DNA of 64,000 nt from Thermocrispum municipale DSM 44069 (GCF_000427825.1 NZ_ATYT01000012.1:48342-112341); one strand, 5' to 3'. Shown: positions 56,230 through 64,000, numbered from the stretch's first letter. A program made the numbers and translations. The notes: generated from the letters alone by a model not told the origin.

Positions 56230-56275
56230 TCTGCACAGTCACTCGCGAACCTGACACCTGCTGCCACCATTGTGG

Positions 56276-56303
56276 GCAATTTAATTGCGCACAACTTAAT
56301 TGT
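56276..56303 (+). promoter_or_regulatory. OhrR operators upstream of ohrR
   Basis: GCAATTTAATTGC (56276-56288) is a perfect palindrome around a central T. ACAACTTAATTGT (56291-56303) is the same type with one mismatch. Both match the CAATT-AATTG core of OhrR sites. They lie just before GTG 56321, so the repressor can block its own gene. No such site precedes ohr itself. Confidence 0.75.
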
Positions 56304-56320
56304 GTGCAACCATAGGCGAC

Positions 56321-56776
56321 GTGAGTGACAGCGATCTGCACCTGGAGAACCAGCTCTGCTTCGCGCTCTACCGCGCGTCGCGGATGATCCAGCAGGTCTA
56401 CCGTCCGATGCTGGAGGAGCTGGGGCTGACGTATCCGCAGTACCTGGTGATGCTGGTGCTGTGGGAGCGCGGCTCGGTCACGCTCAAGGAGCTGGGGGCC
56501 GCGCTGGAGCTGGATTCCGGCACCCTCTCGCCGCTGATCAAGCGGCTCAAGGCGGCGGGTTTGGTCACCAGCGCCCGTCGGGTAACCGATGAACGGTCCG
56601 TGGAGATCGCGTTGACGCCCGAAGGGCGTGCGCTGCGGGAGCGCGCCACGGACATACCGCACAAGATCGGCTGCGCCACCCAGATGCAGGTCGACGACAT
56701 CATCTCGCTTCGGAGCATGCTGACCGACCTGGCCGCGTCCCTGGCCGACAGTCACACCAAGGCGACGAAGGACTGA
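56321..56776 (+). CDS. ohrR: MarR-family organic hydroperoxide regulator OhrR
   Basis: 151 aa. The redox-sensing Cys is C13 in ENQLCFALYRAS, an exact OhrR pattern. Winged-helix recognition segment LDSGTLSPLIKRLKAAGLV and wing RRVTDERSVEI. Oxidation by peroxides releases it from the operators upstream. GTG 56321 is chosen over ATA/ATG-like upstream codons because operators fill that region. Confidence 0.93.
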   Translation: MSDSDLHLENQLCFALYRASRMIQQVYRPMLEELGLTYPQYLVMLVLWERGSVTLKELGAALELDSGTLSPLIKRLKAAGLVTSARRVTDERSVEIALTPEGRALRERATDIPHKIGCATQMQVDDIISLRSMLTDLAASLADSHTKATKD

Positions 56777-56917
56777 CCTCGGCGCCTTTCCGACACAACC
56801 GAACCGCTTCCGGCTGACCCGAGTCAGCCGGCCGGGACACTGCGCGCTCGAACCGGGCGAGCAGCCACCTCTTCGCCTCGACTTCGTGGCGAAGCCACCG
56901 ATGGAGGAGATCAGTCA

Positions 56918-57334
56918 ATGGAAACGGTGTACACCGCACAGGCCACGGCGACCGGCTCCGGTCGAGGCGGCGAAGTCAGCTCGTCCGACGACAGGCTGAA
57001 GGTCGACCTCAGCATCCCGAAGGAGCTGGGCGGTGACGGGGGAGCGGGCACCAACCCGGAGCAGCTGTTCGCGGCCGGGTACTCGGCGTGCTTCCACAGC
57101 GCCCTGCAGCTGGTCGCGCGCAAGCAGAAGGTGCAGATCGAGGGGTCCTCGGTGACCGCCGAGGTGGGTATCGGCCCGGACGGCGAGAGCTTCGGCCTGG
57201 CCGTCGCCCTGACCGTCGACCTCCCCGGCGTCGACGCCGATGTCGCCCGCGGGTTGGTGGAGGCCGCGCACCAGGTGTGCCCGTACTCCAAGGCCACCCG
57301 GGGCAACATCGACGTCGAGCTGCGGGTCGCGTGA
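56918..57334 (+). CDS. ohr: Organic hydroperoxide resistance protein Ohr
   Basis: 138 aa thiol peroxidase. Peroxidatic C58 in AAGYSACFHSAL and resolving C121 in HQVCPYS. It reduces fatty-acid hydroperoxides using lipoyl donors. It is 141 bases downstream of ohrR on the same strand and a good GGAGGAG ribosome-binding site precedes it; the gap holds no second operator. Confidence 0.97.
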   Translation: METVYTAQATATGSGRGGEVSSSDDRLKVDLSIPKELGGDGGAGTNPEQLFAAGYSACFHSALQLVARKQKVQIEGSSVTAEVGIGPDGESFGLAVALTVDLPGVDADVARGLVEAAHQVCPYSKATRGNIDVELRVA

Positions 57335-57335
57335 C

Positions 57336-57899
57336 TCAGTTCTGCGCGGGCAGCTGGCAATTCTCCGCGAAACCCTGCGCGGGGATGCCCAGCGCGCTGT
57401 TGGTGCGAGCCCGCATGTTCTCCAGCGCGATGTGGTAGGTCAGCTCCACCACGCCCTCGTGGCCGAACTCCTCGACGAGTTCGGCCACTTGGGCGTCGGT
57501 CACTTCCACCGGCGTCGCCGTCATGGCGTCGGCGTAGGCCAGCGCCAGCTTCTCCTGCCGGCTGAACAGATCGGACGTCGGGTAGTCGTCGATGTGCTTG
57601 AGCCGGTCGATGTCCAGGCCGTGGTGGATCTGCAGCATGGTGCCGAAGTCGACGCACCAGGAGCAACCGAGCCGCACCGCGGTCCGGTACACCGCCAGCT
57701 CTCGCACGGCGTCGGGAAGGACGGAGCTGGCGCGTTCCACCATGAGTTCGTGCACCACGGTGGCGCGGAGCAGGCCCTTGTGGTGGGCGGTGACGGCGAT
57801 CGGGTCGAGCGCGTCGCCGTACCTCTTCTTGGCGAACCGGACCATCATCTTGTTCGTCAGGCCCGAATTCTCCATGTCCACGGGTTCGATGCGCGGCAT
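57336..57899 (-). CDS. Carboxymuconolactone decarboxylase/AhpD-family protein
   Basis: 187 aa. The CxxC pair is C79/C82 in LGCSWCVDFG, with the AhpD-type helix VYRTAVRLG before and LALAYADAMTATPVEVTD after. Members with CxxC act as peroxide- or disulfide-linked reductases. It is the classic target partner of ECF41 sigma factors; the sigma gene lies upstream on the same strand and the ECF41 promoter sits in the gap. ATG 57899 begins MPRIEPVDM. Confidence 0.9.
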   Translation of the reverse strand: MPRIEPVDMENSGLTNKMMVRFAKKRYGDALDPIAVTAHHKGLLRATVVHELMVERASSVLPDAVRELAVYRTAVRLGCSWCVDFGTMLQIHHGLDIDRLKHIDDYPTSDLFSRQEKLALAYADAMTATPVEVTDAQVAELVEEFGHEGVVELTYHIALENMRARTNSALGIPAQGFAENCQLPAQN

Positions 57900-57940
57900 G
57901 CCGCACTCCCTTCGCTGAAGCACTGCGCTGTCACCGCCCT

Positions 57941-57967
57941 GACGAGATGGCGAGTGCGCGTGTGACA
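57941..57967 (-). promoter_or_regulatory. ECF41-type promoter of the CMD-family gene
   Basis: On the minus strand TGTCACA (57961-57967) is followed by exactly 16 bases and CGTC (57941-57944). This is the published ECF41 consensus TGTCACA-N16-CGTC. It lies about 42 bases before the CMD-family ATG and just after the sigma gene stop. The fit is exact in both boxes. Confidence 0.85.
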
Positions 57968-57981
57968 GCGGGGAGCGTGAT

Positions 57982-58908
57982 TCAGAGCACACCAGTGGAG
58001 CGCAGCTTGTCCGGGTTGCACAGGTCGTAGATCGCGCCGATCTTGCCGTCGCGCACGACCGCAACCGTCAGCCGCGGATCCAACGGGCGGTACTCGTCCC
58101 TGCCCGGGTGCGGTGGCAGGAAGACGCCGAGATCGCCGTTGACCAGGATGGGTTGCGCGGTCGTGAAGGCTTCCGGTGCGTACAGGCGCAGCAGCCCCCG
58201 GTAGAACCGGATGATCTTGTCCGCGCCCTGCATGACCCGCAGCGCGGTACGTGCCTTGCCGTTGGAGTCGCCGACGAGCATCGCGTCCGGGTGCAGCAGC
58301 GCGGTCATCTTGTCCACGTCGCCTGCGAACAGGGCGGCCATGAACTGCTCGATCACCTGACGCTGCTCGGCCAGCTCGGCAGGCGGTGGCGGATCCGCCT
58401 GCTCGAGGAGGCGTCGCCCTCGGCTGGCGTGCTGCCGCGCGGTCGCCTCGCTGCAGCCCAGCACACCGGCGATCTCGGCGAACGGCACGCCGAACGCGTC
58501 GTGCAGCACGAACGCCACGCGTTGCTCCGGCGTGAGCCGGTCCAGCACGACCATCGCCGCCAGCCGGACGTCCTCGCCCTGCACGGCGAGCTGGAGAGGA
58601 TCGTCCTGGCGCGGTCCGTCCAGCGGCGTCGCGATCGGTTCCGGCAGCCATGGCCCCACGTAGGACTCGCGGCGAGCGGTGGCCGAACGCAGCCGGTCCA
58701 GGCAGATCCGGCTGACCACGGTCGTCGACCATGCGGCGAGCTCGCGGATGCCGTCGCGTTCGGCAGGCTCCAGCGCCTGCAGCCGCAGCCACGCCTCCTG
58801 CACCGCGTCCTCGGCGTCCGTTCGGGTGCCGGTCAGCCGATAGGCGAGTGCCAGCAACCGCCCGCGTAGCGCGGTGAACTGTTCCGCCAGGGCGTCGAGG
58901 GAGGTCAT
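57982..58908 (-). CDS. sigJ: ECF41-type sigma factor with SnoaL-like C-terminal domain (SigJ-like)
   Basis: 308 aa. Region 2 RLTGTRTDAEDAVQEAWLRL and region 4 FGVPFAEIAGVLGCSEATARQHASRGR are followed by a SnoaL-like domain (about 185-300) with the ECF41 linker position GDSNGKA and the terminal NPDKL. In ECF41 factors the extra domain controls activity without an anti-sigma factor. The downstream CMD gene is the probable target. The ferredoxin gene is 15 bases upstream. Confidence 0.92.
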   Translation of the reverse strand: MTSLDALAEQFTALRGRLLALAYRLTGTRTDAEDAVQEAWLRLQALEPAERDGIRELAAWSTTVVSRICLDRLRSATARRESYVGPWLPEPIATPLDGPRQDDPLQLAVQGEDVRLAAMVVLDRLTPEQRVAFVLHDAFGVPFAEIAGVLGCSEATARQHASRGRRLLEQADPPPPAELAEQRQVIEQFMAALFAGDVDKMTALLHPDAMLVGDSNGKARTALRVMQGADKIIRFYRGLLRLYAPEAFTTAQPILVNGDLGVFLPPHPGRDEYRPLDPRLTVAVVRDGKIGAIYDLCNPDKLRSTGVL

Positions 58909-58923
58909 GCCGCCGGGTACTCG

Positions 58924-59118
58924 CTACTCCTGGATGAACAGCGCGGCCATCGGGCAACTGTCGACGCCGATGCGCGCCTTCTCCTGCTTGTCGTCGGGGA
59001 CCTCACGGTCGGTGCCCACCGCGCTGTAACCGTCGTCGTCGAGGGGGAACAGGTCCGGGTCCACCTCGTGGCACTGCCCGATACCGGCGCACTGATCGTT
59101 GTCGACGCTGATGCGCAT
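58924..59118 (-). CDS. Small [3Fe-4S]-type ferredoxin
   Basis: 64 aa. C-x5-C in DQCAGIGQCHEVDP and a single CP in VDSCPMAALFI, the three-cysteine pattern of actinobacterial P450 ferredoxins. It carries electrons to an oxygenase, but no P450 gene is in the window. ATG 59118 begins MRISVDNDQ. It is probably co-transcribed with the sigma factor gene. Confidence 0.9.
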   Translation of the reverse strand: MRISVDNDQCAGIGQCHEVDPDLFPLDDDGYSAVGTDREVPDDKQEKARIGVDSCPMAALFIQE

Positions 59119-59208
59119 GTGGTGGTCTCCTTCTCGGGAACTGCGGGTGTCGGCTCCATCGTGCACGGTAGCCGCTCACGGTCGGGGTCGAGGTCCTAGA
59201 CTAATGGC

Positions 59209-61101
59209 GTGCCACGCCTGATCCGGGAGAGCGACATCGCGGAAGTCCGCGACCGCAACCGGATCGACGAGGTCGTGTCCGACTACGTCGCACTCCGCCG
59301 CGCGGGCGGCGGCGCCCTCAAGGGGCTGTGCCCGTTCCACGACGAGAAGACTCCGTCGTTCAACGTGCGGCCGTCGCACGGTACCTTCCACTGCTTCGGC
59401 TGCGGCGAGGGTGGCGACGTCATCAAGTTCGTCATGCAGATCGAGCACCTCGGCTTCGTCGAGGCGGTGCAGCGGCTGGCGGACCGGGTCGGTTACACGC
59501 TGACCTACACCGGCGGCGGCCCGAGCGTGCAGCGCGACCGCGGCACGCGGGCTCGACTGATCGAGGCGCACCGGGCGGCGCAGCAGTTCTACGCCGAGCA
59601 GCTGAACAGCCCGGAAGCCCGGCTGGCGCGCGACTTCCTCACCGAGCGGGGTTTCGACGCCGCCGACATCAAGCGGTTCGGCTGCGGATACGCCCCGAGC
59701 GGATGGGATCAGCTGACGCGGCACTTGTTGTCGCTGGGCTTCGAGGTGCAGGAGCTGTACAAGGCGCAGCTGGCCAAGGAAGGCTCGCGCGGCAAGCCGC
59801 TGGACCGGTTTCATCGCAGGCTGTTGTGGCCGATCCGGGACCTGGCCGGGGACGTGGTCGGGTTCGGGGCGCGCAGGCTGTTCGCCGACGACAAGATCGA
59901 GGCGAAGTACCTCAACACCAGCGAGAGCCCGATCTACCGCAAGTCCCAGGTGTTGTTCGGGCTCGACCTGGCCAAGCGGGAGATCGCCAAGCGCCATCAG
60001 GTCGTGGTCGTCGAGGGCTACACCGACGTGATGGCCATGCACGCGGCGGGCGTGCCGACGGCAGTGGCCACGTCGGGCACGGCGTTCGGGGCGGATCACA
60101 TGACCGTGCTGCGCCGGCTGATGATGGACGACGACGCGTTCCGCGGCGAGGTGATCTTCACCTTCGACGGTGACGAAGCGGGTCAGAAGGCCGCGTTGAA
60201 GGCGTTCGAAGGTGACCAGACGTTCGCCGGCCAGACCTACATCGCCGTCGCGCCGGACGGCATGGATCCGTGCGAGCTGCGCTTGGCCAAGGGGGATGCG
60301 GCCGTGCGGGATCTGGTGGCCAGGCGGATCCCGCTGTTCGAGTTCGCGATCAAGTCGATGCTGCGCGACTACGACCTGGACTCGGTGGACGGCCAGGTCG
60401 CCGCGCTGCAGAAGACCGTGCCGCTGGTGGCTCGCATCAAGGACGAGGCCAAGCGCGACGGCTACGCGGTGAAGCTGGCGTTCTGGGTCGGCTGGCAGGA
60501 CGAGGCGATGGTGGTCCGTCGGGTGCGCGAGACCGCCGGAGCCGAGGTGGTCGTCCGGCGTCGCGCGTCGCGAAACGGTTCGCAGCGCAACGCGCAGGGT
60601 GGCTTGCCGCGTCCCGATCCTCGTGATCCGAAGCTCCAGTCCGAGCGGGAGGCGCTCAAGGCCGCGTTGCAGGAGCCGGCGTTGGCCGGCCCGGCCTACG
60701 ACGCGCTGCCGGAGGACGCGTTCACGCACCCGGTGTACGTCGCGATCCACAAAGCCGTGCTGGCTGCCGGGGGAGCGGCGTCGGGTTTGGAAGGGCCGGA
60801 GCTGCTGGAGGCGGCCGGTAAGAACTGCACCGACGACACCGCCCGGATGGTGCTGTCGGAGCTGGCTGTCGAGCCGCTCCGGACCAAGAACGGCGAAGTC
60901 GACGCCCACTACGTGGCCACCGTGCTCGCCGCGGTGCAGCAAGCCCTGGTCGGGCGGCAGATCGCGGACGTGAAGTCGAAGTTGCAGCGCTTGTCGCCGG
61001 TTGACCAGCAGGAGGAGTACCACGCGTTGTTCGGGGACCTGGTGGCCTTGGAGCAGTACCGCAAGGCGCTGCTGGAACGCGCGGTCGGAGGCCTGGACTG
61101 A
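59209..61101 (+). CDS. dnaG: DNA primase
   Basis: 630 aa. CHC2 zinc site C41, H44, C62, C65; TOPRIM domain with VVVEGYTDVMAMHAAG and FTFDGDEAG metal-binding acids; C-terminal DnaB-interacting region. It makes replication primers. TAGACT (59197-59202) ends 6 bases before GTG 59209, suggesting a leaderless message. Near-mycobacterial position after dgt. Confidence 0.97.
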   Translation: MPRLIRESDIAEVRDRNRIDEVVSDYVALRRAGGGALKGLCPFHDEKTPSFNVRPSHGTFHCFGCGEGGDVIKFVMQIEHLGFVEAVQRLADRVGYTLTYTGGGPSVQRDRGTRARLIEAHRAAQQFYAEQLNSPEARLARDFLTERGFDAADIKRFGCGYAPSGWDQLTRHLLSLGFEVQELYKAQLAKEGSRGKPLDRFHRRLLWPIRDLAGDVVGFGARRLFADDKIEAKYLNTSESPIYRKSQVLFGLDLAKREIAKRHQVVVVEGYTDVMAMHAAGVPTAVATSGTAFGADHMTVLRRLMMDDDAFRGEVIFTFDGDEAGQKAALKAFEGDQTFAGQTYIAVAPDGMDPCELRLAKGDAAVRDLVARRIPLFEFAIKSMLRDYDLDSVDGQVAALQKTVPLVARIKDEAKRDGYAVKLAFWVGWQDEAMVVRRVRETAGAEVVVRRRASRNGSQRNAQGGLPRPDPRDPKLQSEREALKAALQEPALAGPAYDALPEDAFTHPVYVAIHKAVLAAGGAASGLEGPELLEAAGKNCTDDTARMVLSELAVEPLRTKNGEVDAHYVATVLAAVQQALVGRQIADVKSKLQRLSPVDQQEEYHALFGDLVALEQYRKALLERAVGGLD

Positions 61102-61595
61102 TGAAGTGGCTGCGCCGACTGCTCGGTGACGACCTTCCGGAAGGCTTCACCGGCTCGCTCGACCCGGACGAGCACGTGCTGGCCCAGGCGAACGGCGTCG
61201 TGGCGACCAACCGTGGCCTGTGGTTGCCGGAAGAGGACGGCGACGTGCGCATCGCGTGGCACTTCTTCACGAAGGCGACGTGGGGCGAGGGCAAGCTCAC
61301 CGTGGTGTGGGCACAGCAGGTCCAGGCAGCGGGCAAAGCGGTGGTGATCGCGGACCTGCCGCCGCGCACGTTCGAGCTGGAGCGACCCGGCAAGTTGCCC
61401 GTAGTGGTGCGCAAGCGGATCGACGGCTCGATCACGTCGCGATACCGCAAGGAGCTGCCGGACGGTGGCGGAGCATGGTTCGTGCAGCGCAAGACACCGG
61501 GAGGGCCGGTGTTGCAAGCCCGGCCGGACAAGGGCACTGATGTGGAATTGGTCGCCGACATCGCGCGGGAAGCCGCGGACAAGTTGAGTCGCTGA
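61101..61595 (+). CDS. Hypothetical protein, 164 aa, downstream of dnaG
   Basis: Soluble, no membrane segment, rich in Trp near 36-75 (GLWLPEEDGDVRIAWHFFTK) and with a beta-rich middle. The end resembles a PH-like or YcxB-type small beta domain, but I do not recognise it. It overlaps dnaG by one base (TGATG) and the following gene by one, so it is part of the dnaG operon. Confidence 0.75.
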   Translation: MKWLRRLLGDDLPEGFTGSLDPDEHVLAQANGVVATNRGLWLPEEDGDVRIAWHFFTKATWGEGKLTVVWAQQVQAAGKAVVIADLPPRTFELERPGKLPVVVRKRIDGSITSRYRKELPDGGGAWFVQRKTPGGPVLQARPDKGTDVELVADIAREAADKLSR

Positions 61596-62347
61596 TGTGG
61601 GATCCCAGCCAGTACCTGCGTTATGCGGATGAGCGTGCGCGCCCGTTCGCGGAGTTGCTGAACCGGGTCGACGCGGAGAATCCTCGGCGCGTCGTCGACG
61701 TCGGCTGCGGGCCAGGTCACCTCACCGCGCGGCTGCGCGAACGATGGCCGGACGCCGAGGTCGAAGCGCTGGACAGTTCACCGGACATGGTCGCCGCGGC
61801 GCGGAAGCTCGGCGTCGATGCCCGGGTGCAGGACGTTCGGGAGTGGCTGCCGCCCGCCGATGCCGACGTGGTGGTGTGCAACGCCGTACTGCAGTGGGTA
61901 CCTGGGCACGAGAAGTTGCTGCCGCGGTGGGCCGAGGCGATGCCGTCCGGTGGGTGGCTGGCCGTGCAGGTTCCCGGCCACCAGAAGTCGCCGTCGCACC
62001 AACTGATCGGGGAGTTCATCGGCGATCCGCAGTGGGGGTTGGGCGGTATCGACCAGGTCAGGGATGTGCTCGACCCGGTGGGCTACGCCGAGCTGCTCGA
62101 GGACGCCGGCTGCACGGTCGATGCCTGGGAGACGACCTATCTGCAGCGACTCACAGGGCGGGACGCCGTGCTCGAATGGCTCGAGGGCACGACCCTCCGC
62201 CCGATCCGTGCCGCGTTGAACGAGCAACGGTGGGCGGAGTTCCGCGAGCAGCTCGGCGCGCGGCTGCGGGACGCCTACCCGATGCGGGAAGACGGCACCA
62301 CGTGGTTTCCGTTTCGCCGGGTCTTCTTCGTCGCCCGGGTCGGTTAG
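61595..62347 (+). CDS. tam: Trans-aconitate 2-methyltransferase-like
   Basis: 250 aa. Class I fold, RRVVDVGCGPGHLTARL (SAM motif), EALDSSPDMV, CNAVLQWVPGHEKLLPRW, and GGWLAVQVPG. The Tam family starts MWDPSQYLRYADERARPFAELL, given as MWDPSQYLRYADERARP. It methylates the aconitate isomer formed by side reaction in the TCA cycle. Specificity is family-based. Start overlaps the upstream stop. Confidence 0.85.
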   Translation: MWDPSQYLRYADERARPFAELLNRVDAENPRRVVDVGCGPGHLTARLRERWPDAEVEALDSSPDMVAAARKLGVDARVQDVREWLPPADADVVVCNAVLQWVPGHEKLLPRWAEAMPSGGWLAVQVPGHQKSPSHQLIGEFIGDPQWGLGGIDQVRDVLDPVGYAELLEDAGCTVDAWETTYLQRLTGRDAVLEWLEGTTLRPIRAALNEQRWAEFREQLGARLRDAYPMREDGTTWFPFRRVFFVARVG

Positions 62348-62595
62348 CCCTGTGTCCCGCTGGGACGTTTCTCCGCGGGGGCGGCCGTGGCGGCTGAAGC
62401 CGGCTTCGACTTCGCGGAGTTGCCGCCGAACGGCATCTTCTCCGTGACCTTCGCCCGGGCGACACCGGCTGCGCTCTGCACGGCGGGATGGTCGGCCAGC
62501 TTGCGATAGTTGCGCATCAGCTGCTCGTAGCGGCTGCGGCCAGCTCGCGCGCCCAGCACGTATCCAATGGCCGCGCCGAGAAGTAAGCGCATCAT
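62344..62595 (-). CDS. Small N-terminally anchored protein, YtxH-like
   Basis: 83 aa. A Gly-containing helix (RLLLGAAIGYVLGARAG) anchors an otherwise charged, Ala-rich, probably disordered protein. Two start Met codons are adjacent (MM). A GGAGGAG ribosome-binding site precedes them. It overlaps the tam stop by 4 bases on the other strand. Function unknown. Confidence 0.7.
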   Translation of the reverse strand: MMRLLLGAAIGYVLGARAGRSRYEQLMRNYRKLADHPAVQSAAGVARAKVTEKMPFGGNSAKSKPASAATAAPAEKRPSGTQG

Positions 62596-62743
62596 GGGCT
62601 CCTCCTTGTGATCCGGTGTGGTTCGGATTCCCGCTTCGGCGCGGCGCCACTCATGCGGGTTTTCAAGGCACCCCGGCGATCAGTCCGCAAAGGGGGTGGG
62701 ATACAGTTTGGTGGTGCCGCGCCGCGGAGGTGACGGGACACTT

Positions 62744-62816
62744 TCCCTCGTAGCTCAATTGGCAGAGCAGCCGGCTGTTAACCGGCAGGTTGTTGGTTCG
62801 AGTCCAACCGGGGGAG
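62744..62816 (+). tRNA. tRNA-Asn (GTT)
   Basis: The 73-base sequence folds as a cloverleaf. Acceptor TCCCTCG pairs with CGGGGGA; the anticodon stem GCCGG/CCGGC has loop CTGTTAA, giving anticodon GTT at 62777-62779; the T arm GTTGG/CCAAC has TTCGAGT; discriminator G at 62816. CA follows, then A, so CCA is not fully encoded. TACAGT at 62702-62707 may be its -10. Confidence 0.97.
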
Positions 62817-62817
62817 C

Positions 62818-62850
62818 AAAACCCCAGGTCAGAGGCCTGGGGGTTTTCTT
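62818..62850 (+). terminator. Terminator of tRNA-Asn
   Basis: CCCCAGG (62822-62828) pairs with CCTGGGG (62836-62842) over a 7-base loop, followed by TTTTCTT. AAAA upstream can extend the stem. Classic intrinsic terminator just past the tRNA. Confidence 0.9.
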
Positions 62851-62903
62851 GTGTTCGGACCGAGTCGGCCGATACCTCCGCAAACCGTCCACGAACGCGC
62901 GGC

Positions 62904-63380
62904 TCAGCCGAGCGCCCGGTCGAGGTCGTCCACAGTGGAGGCCGCCCAGCTACGAACGGCTTGCGGATAGTCCTGTTCCGAGCCTGCGAGAACGTCCTCG
63001 GCGGTCACGGTCCACTCGCGTGGCCACGCGGGGTCGACATGGCTCCGGTCGCCCGGCGCAGCCATGCGTCCTGCCTTGGCTCCCGACGTCATGTGACGGC
63101 CCATCTCGTGACGAATGTGCGCGATCGGGGGAGCGGACGGTCCCAGCGCACGGCGGACCGAGTCGCGGAGGACCGGCAGAGTGTCCGCCCCGACGCGAAA
63201 CGGGTGCTGAAGCTGATAGGACGCGATCGCGAAGAAGTGCGCGCGCATGCCGTGTTCGGAGTCCAGGCCGGGGAGCACGCGCGTCTCGATCTCAAGTAGT
63301 TGATGGACGCGCGTCCAGCAGTCGCCCGAGTCCGGCAATGTGGCCCCGCACTCCGGACACACTGCCCGCCCTGTGCTCAC
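62904..63380 (-). CDS. DUF5946-like zinc-motif protein
   Basis: 158 aa from GTG 63380. N-terminal CPECGATLPDSGDC holds cysteines that probably bind metal; then VHQLLEIE and a helix with IASYQLQHPF, the DUF5946 pattern. Its function is unknown. GTG 63386 or 63362 are alternatives. The IS30-type element ends about 10 bases upstream, so the native promoter has probably been replaced. No clear ribosome-binding site is seen. Confidence 0.65.
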   Translation of the reverse strand: MSTGRAVCPECGATLPDSGDCWTRVHQLLEIETRVLPGLDSEHGMRAHFFAIASYQLQHPFRVGADTLPVLRDSVRRALGPSAPPIAHIRHEMGRHMTSGAKAGRMAAPGDRSHVDPAWPREWTVTAEDVLAGSEQDYPQAVRSWAASTVDDLDRALG

Positions 63381-63391
63381 GGGCACCTGGG

Positions 63392-63416
63392 CGGGTTCAA
63401 CCGGTCCATGCAACAC
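63392..63416. repeat. IS30-type terminal inverted repeat
   Basis: GGGTTCAACCGGTCCATGCA then ACACC reads toward the transposase. It resembles the terminal repeats of actinobacterial IS30 elements. The other end is beyond 64000, so pairing cannot be checked. The exact element boundary is uncertain by several bases. Confidence 0.55.
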
Positions 63417-63420
63417 CGGG

Positions 63421-64000
63421 CTATTGGAGCGACTGTAGCTGCTCGGCGAACACCTCGGCTGGTGTCTTCCACCCGAGGACTTTGCGGGGCCGGTTGTTGA
63501 CCGCCACAGCGACGGCCTCGAGGTCCTCGGGCGACCAGCGGGACAGGTCGGTGCCCTTGGGGAAGTACTGCCGCAGCAGCCCGTTGGTGTTCTCGTTCGA
63601 GGGTCGCTGCCAGGGTGAGTGTGGGTCAGCGAAGAACACCCTCGTCCCGGTGTCGACCGTGAGTTGCGCATGTCCGGAGAGTTCCTTGCCGCGGTCCCAG
63701 GTGAGGGTCTTGCGCAACTGCTCGGGCAGTGTCGTGAGCGAGGCGGTCAACGCGGCGTTCATCGCGACAGCGCCGTAACCGCCCAGGGCCGGGCCGTTCT
63801 TCACCGCAGGCTGTTCGCCCCAGCCTTCCAGCCGGGGCAGGTGCACCAACAGCGTGGAGCGGCTGGAGCGCTCGATGAGGGTGCCGATCGCCGACCGGCC
63901 GGTACCGATGATCAGGTCGCCCTCCCAGTGCCCGGGAACAGCGCGGTCAGCGGCCTCGGCGGGCCGCTGGCTGAGCACGACGTCAGCGGTGACATGCCCT
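63421..64000 (-). mobile_element. IS30-family transposase, 5' part cut off by window edge
   Basis: The frame is open beyond 64000; about 192 C-terminal codons are seen. DDE core: first Asp in VPGHWEGDLIIG, second in LTWDRGKELSGHA, Glu in NENTNGLLRQYFPKG. The end RKVLGWKTPAEVFAEQL is typical of IS30. The N-terminal helix-turn-helix lies outside the window. No frameshift or internal stop is visible in this part. Confidence 0.93.

Noticed and set aside
59176..61023. 615-codon minus-strand frame opposite dnaG
   Set aside because: Antisense shadow; dnaG is certain from zinc and TOPRIM motifs.

Overview
The window is high-GC actinobacterial DNA. Gene order closely follows the Mycobacterium chromosome from rne-rplU-rpmA-obg-proB through nadD-rsfS-gpgP-octT-degV-comEA-comEC-holA-rpsT-lepA, the cys operon, hemW, hrcA-dnaJ-rsmE, phoH-ybeY-era-recO-uppS and arsR/zur to glyS-dgt-dnaG. 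Protein style (disordered Ala/Pro/Arg tails), GTG/TTG starts, GTGA/ATGA overlaps and many leaderless promoters point to Actinomycetota, probably Pseudonocardiales; that rank is inference. Almost the whole window is conserved core chromosome. Accessory material is small: a RecQ helicase with a phosphoribosyltransferase-like tail, an RNase/barstar pair, a serpin, and an IS30-family transposase that enters at the right edge just past a tRNA-Asn gene.

Layout. 1-4.5 kb: end of rne, ribosomal proteins L21/L27, Obg, ProB. 4.6-10.1 kb: RecQ-like helicase, nadD, rsfS, a phosphatase and a GDSL-type enzyme matching GpgP/OctT of methylglucose lipopolysaccharide synthesis, DegV. 10.2-16.6 kb: competence genes comEA/comEC facing thrC, which has a SAM-I riboswitch; holA; rpsT. 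16.7-27.1 kb: VOC protein, methyltransferase, lepA, oxidoreductases and hydrolases, secreted RNase with its barstar inhibitor, membrane acyltransferase with FkbM-like methyltransferase. 27.2-32.9 kb: assimilatory sulfate-reduction operon on the minus strand (sulfite reductase, small zinc protein, cysH, cysD, cysN, chelatase), preceded by a 28-codon leader peptide gene.

33-47.9 kb: hemW, an anchored protein with two FtsX-extracellular-like domains, a FetB-like permease, hrcA-dnaJ-rsmE, a 6C-type small RNA, a flavoprotein divergent from an XRE regulator, and the phoH-ybeY-CNNM-CDA-like-era-recO-uppS-ybjN block. 48-51 kb: zinc locus with a Zur-box-like site, a permease pair, and zur/arsR, flanked by two intergenic tandem-repeat arrays. 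51.6-64 kb: glyS, ydcF-like, dgt, serpin, ohrR-ohr with operators, an ECF41-type sigma factor driving a carboxymuconolactone decarboxylase-family gene through a textbook promoter, ferredoxin, dnaG, tam-like methyltransferase, tRNA-Asn, a DUF5946-like gene and IS30.

The most informative non-coding signals are the 6C RNA (two hairpins, each with six cytosines in the loop), the SAM-I riboswitch before threonine synthase, the cys leader peptide, the ECF41 promoter and the Zur-like box. The oddest coding observation is comEC: its frame has no stop at the expected end and stays open for about 300 codons antisense to thrC. No wholly new defence or biosynthetic system was evident.
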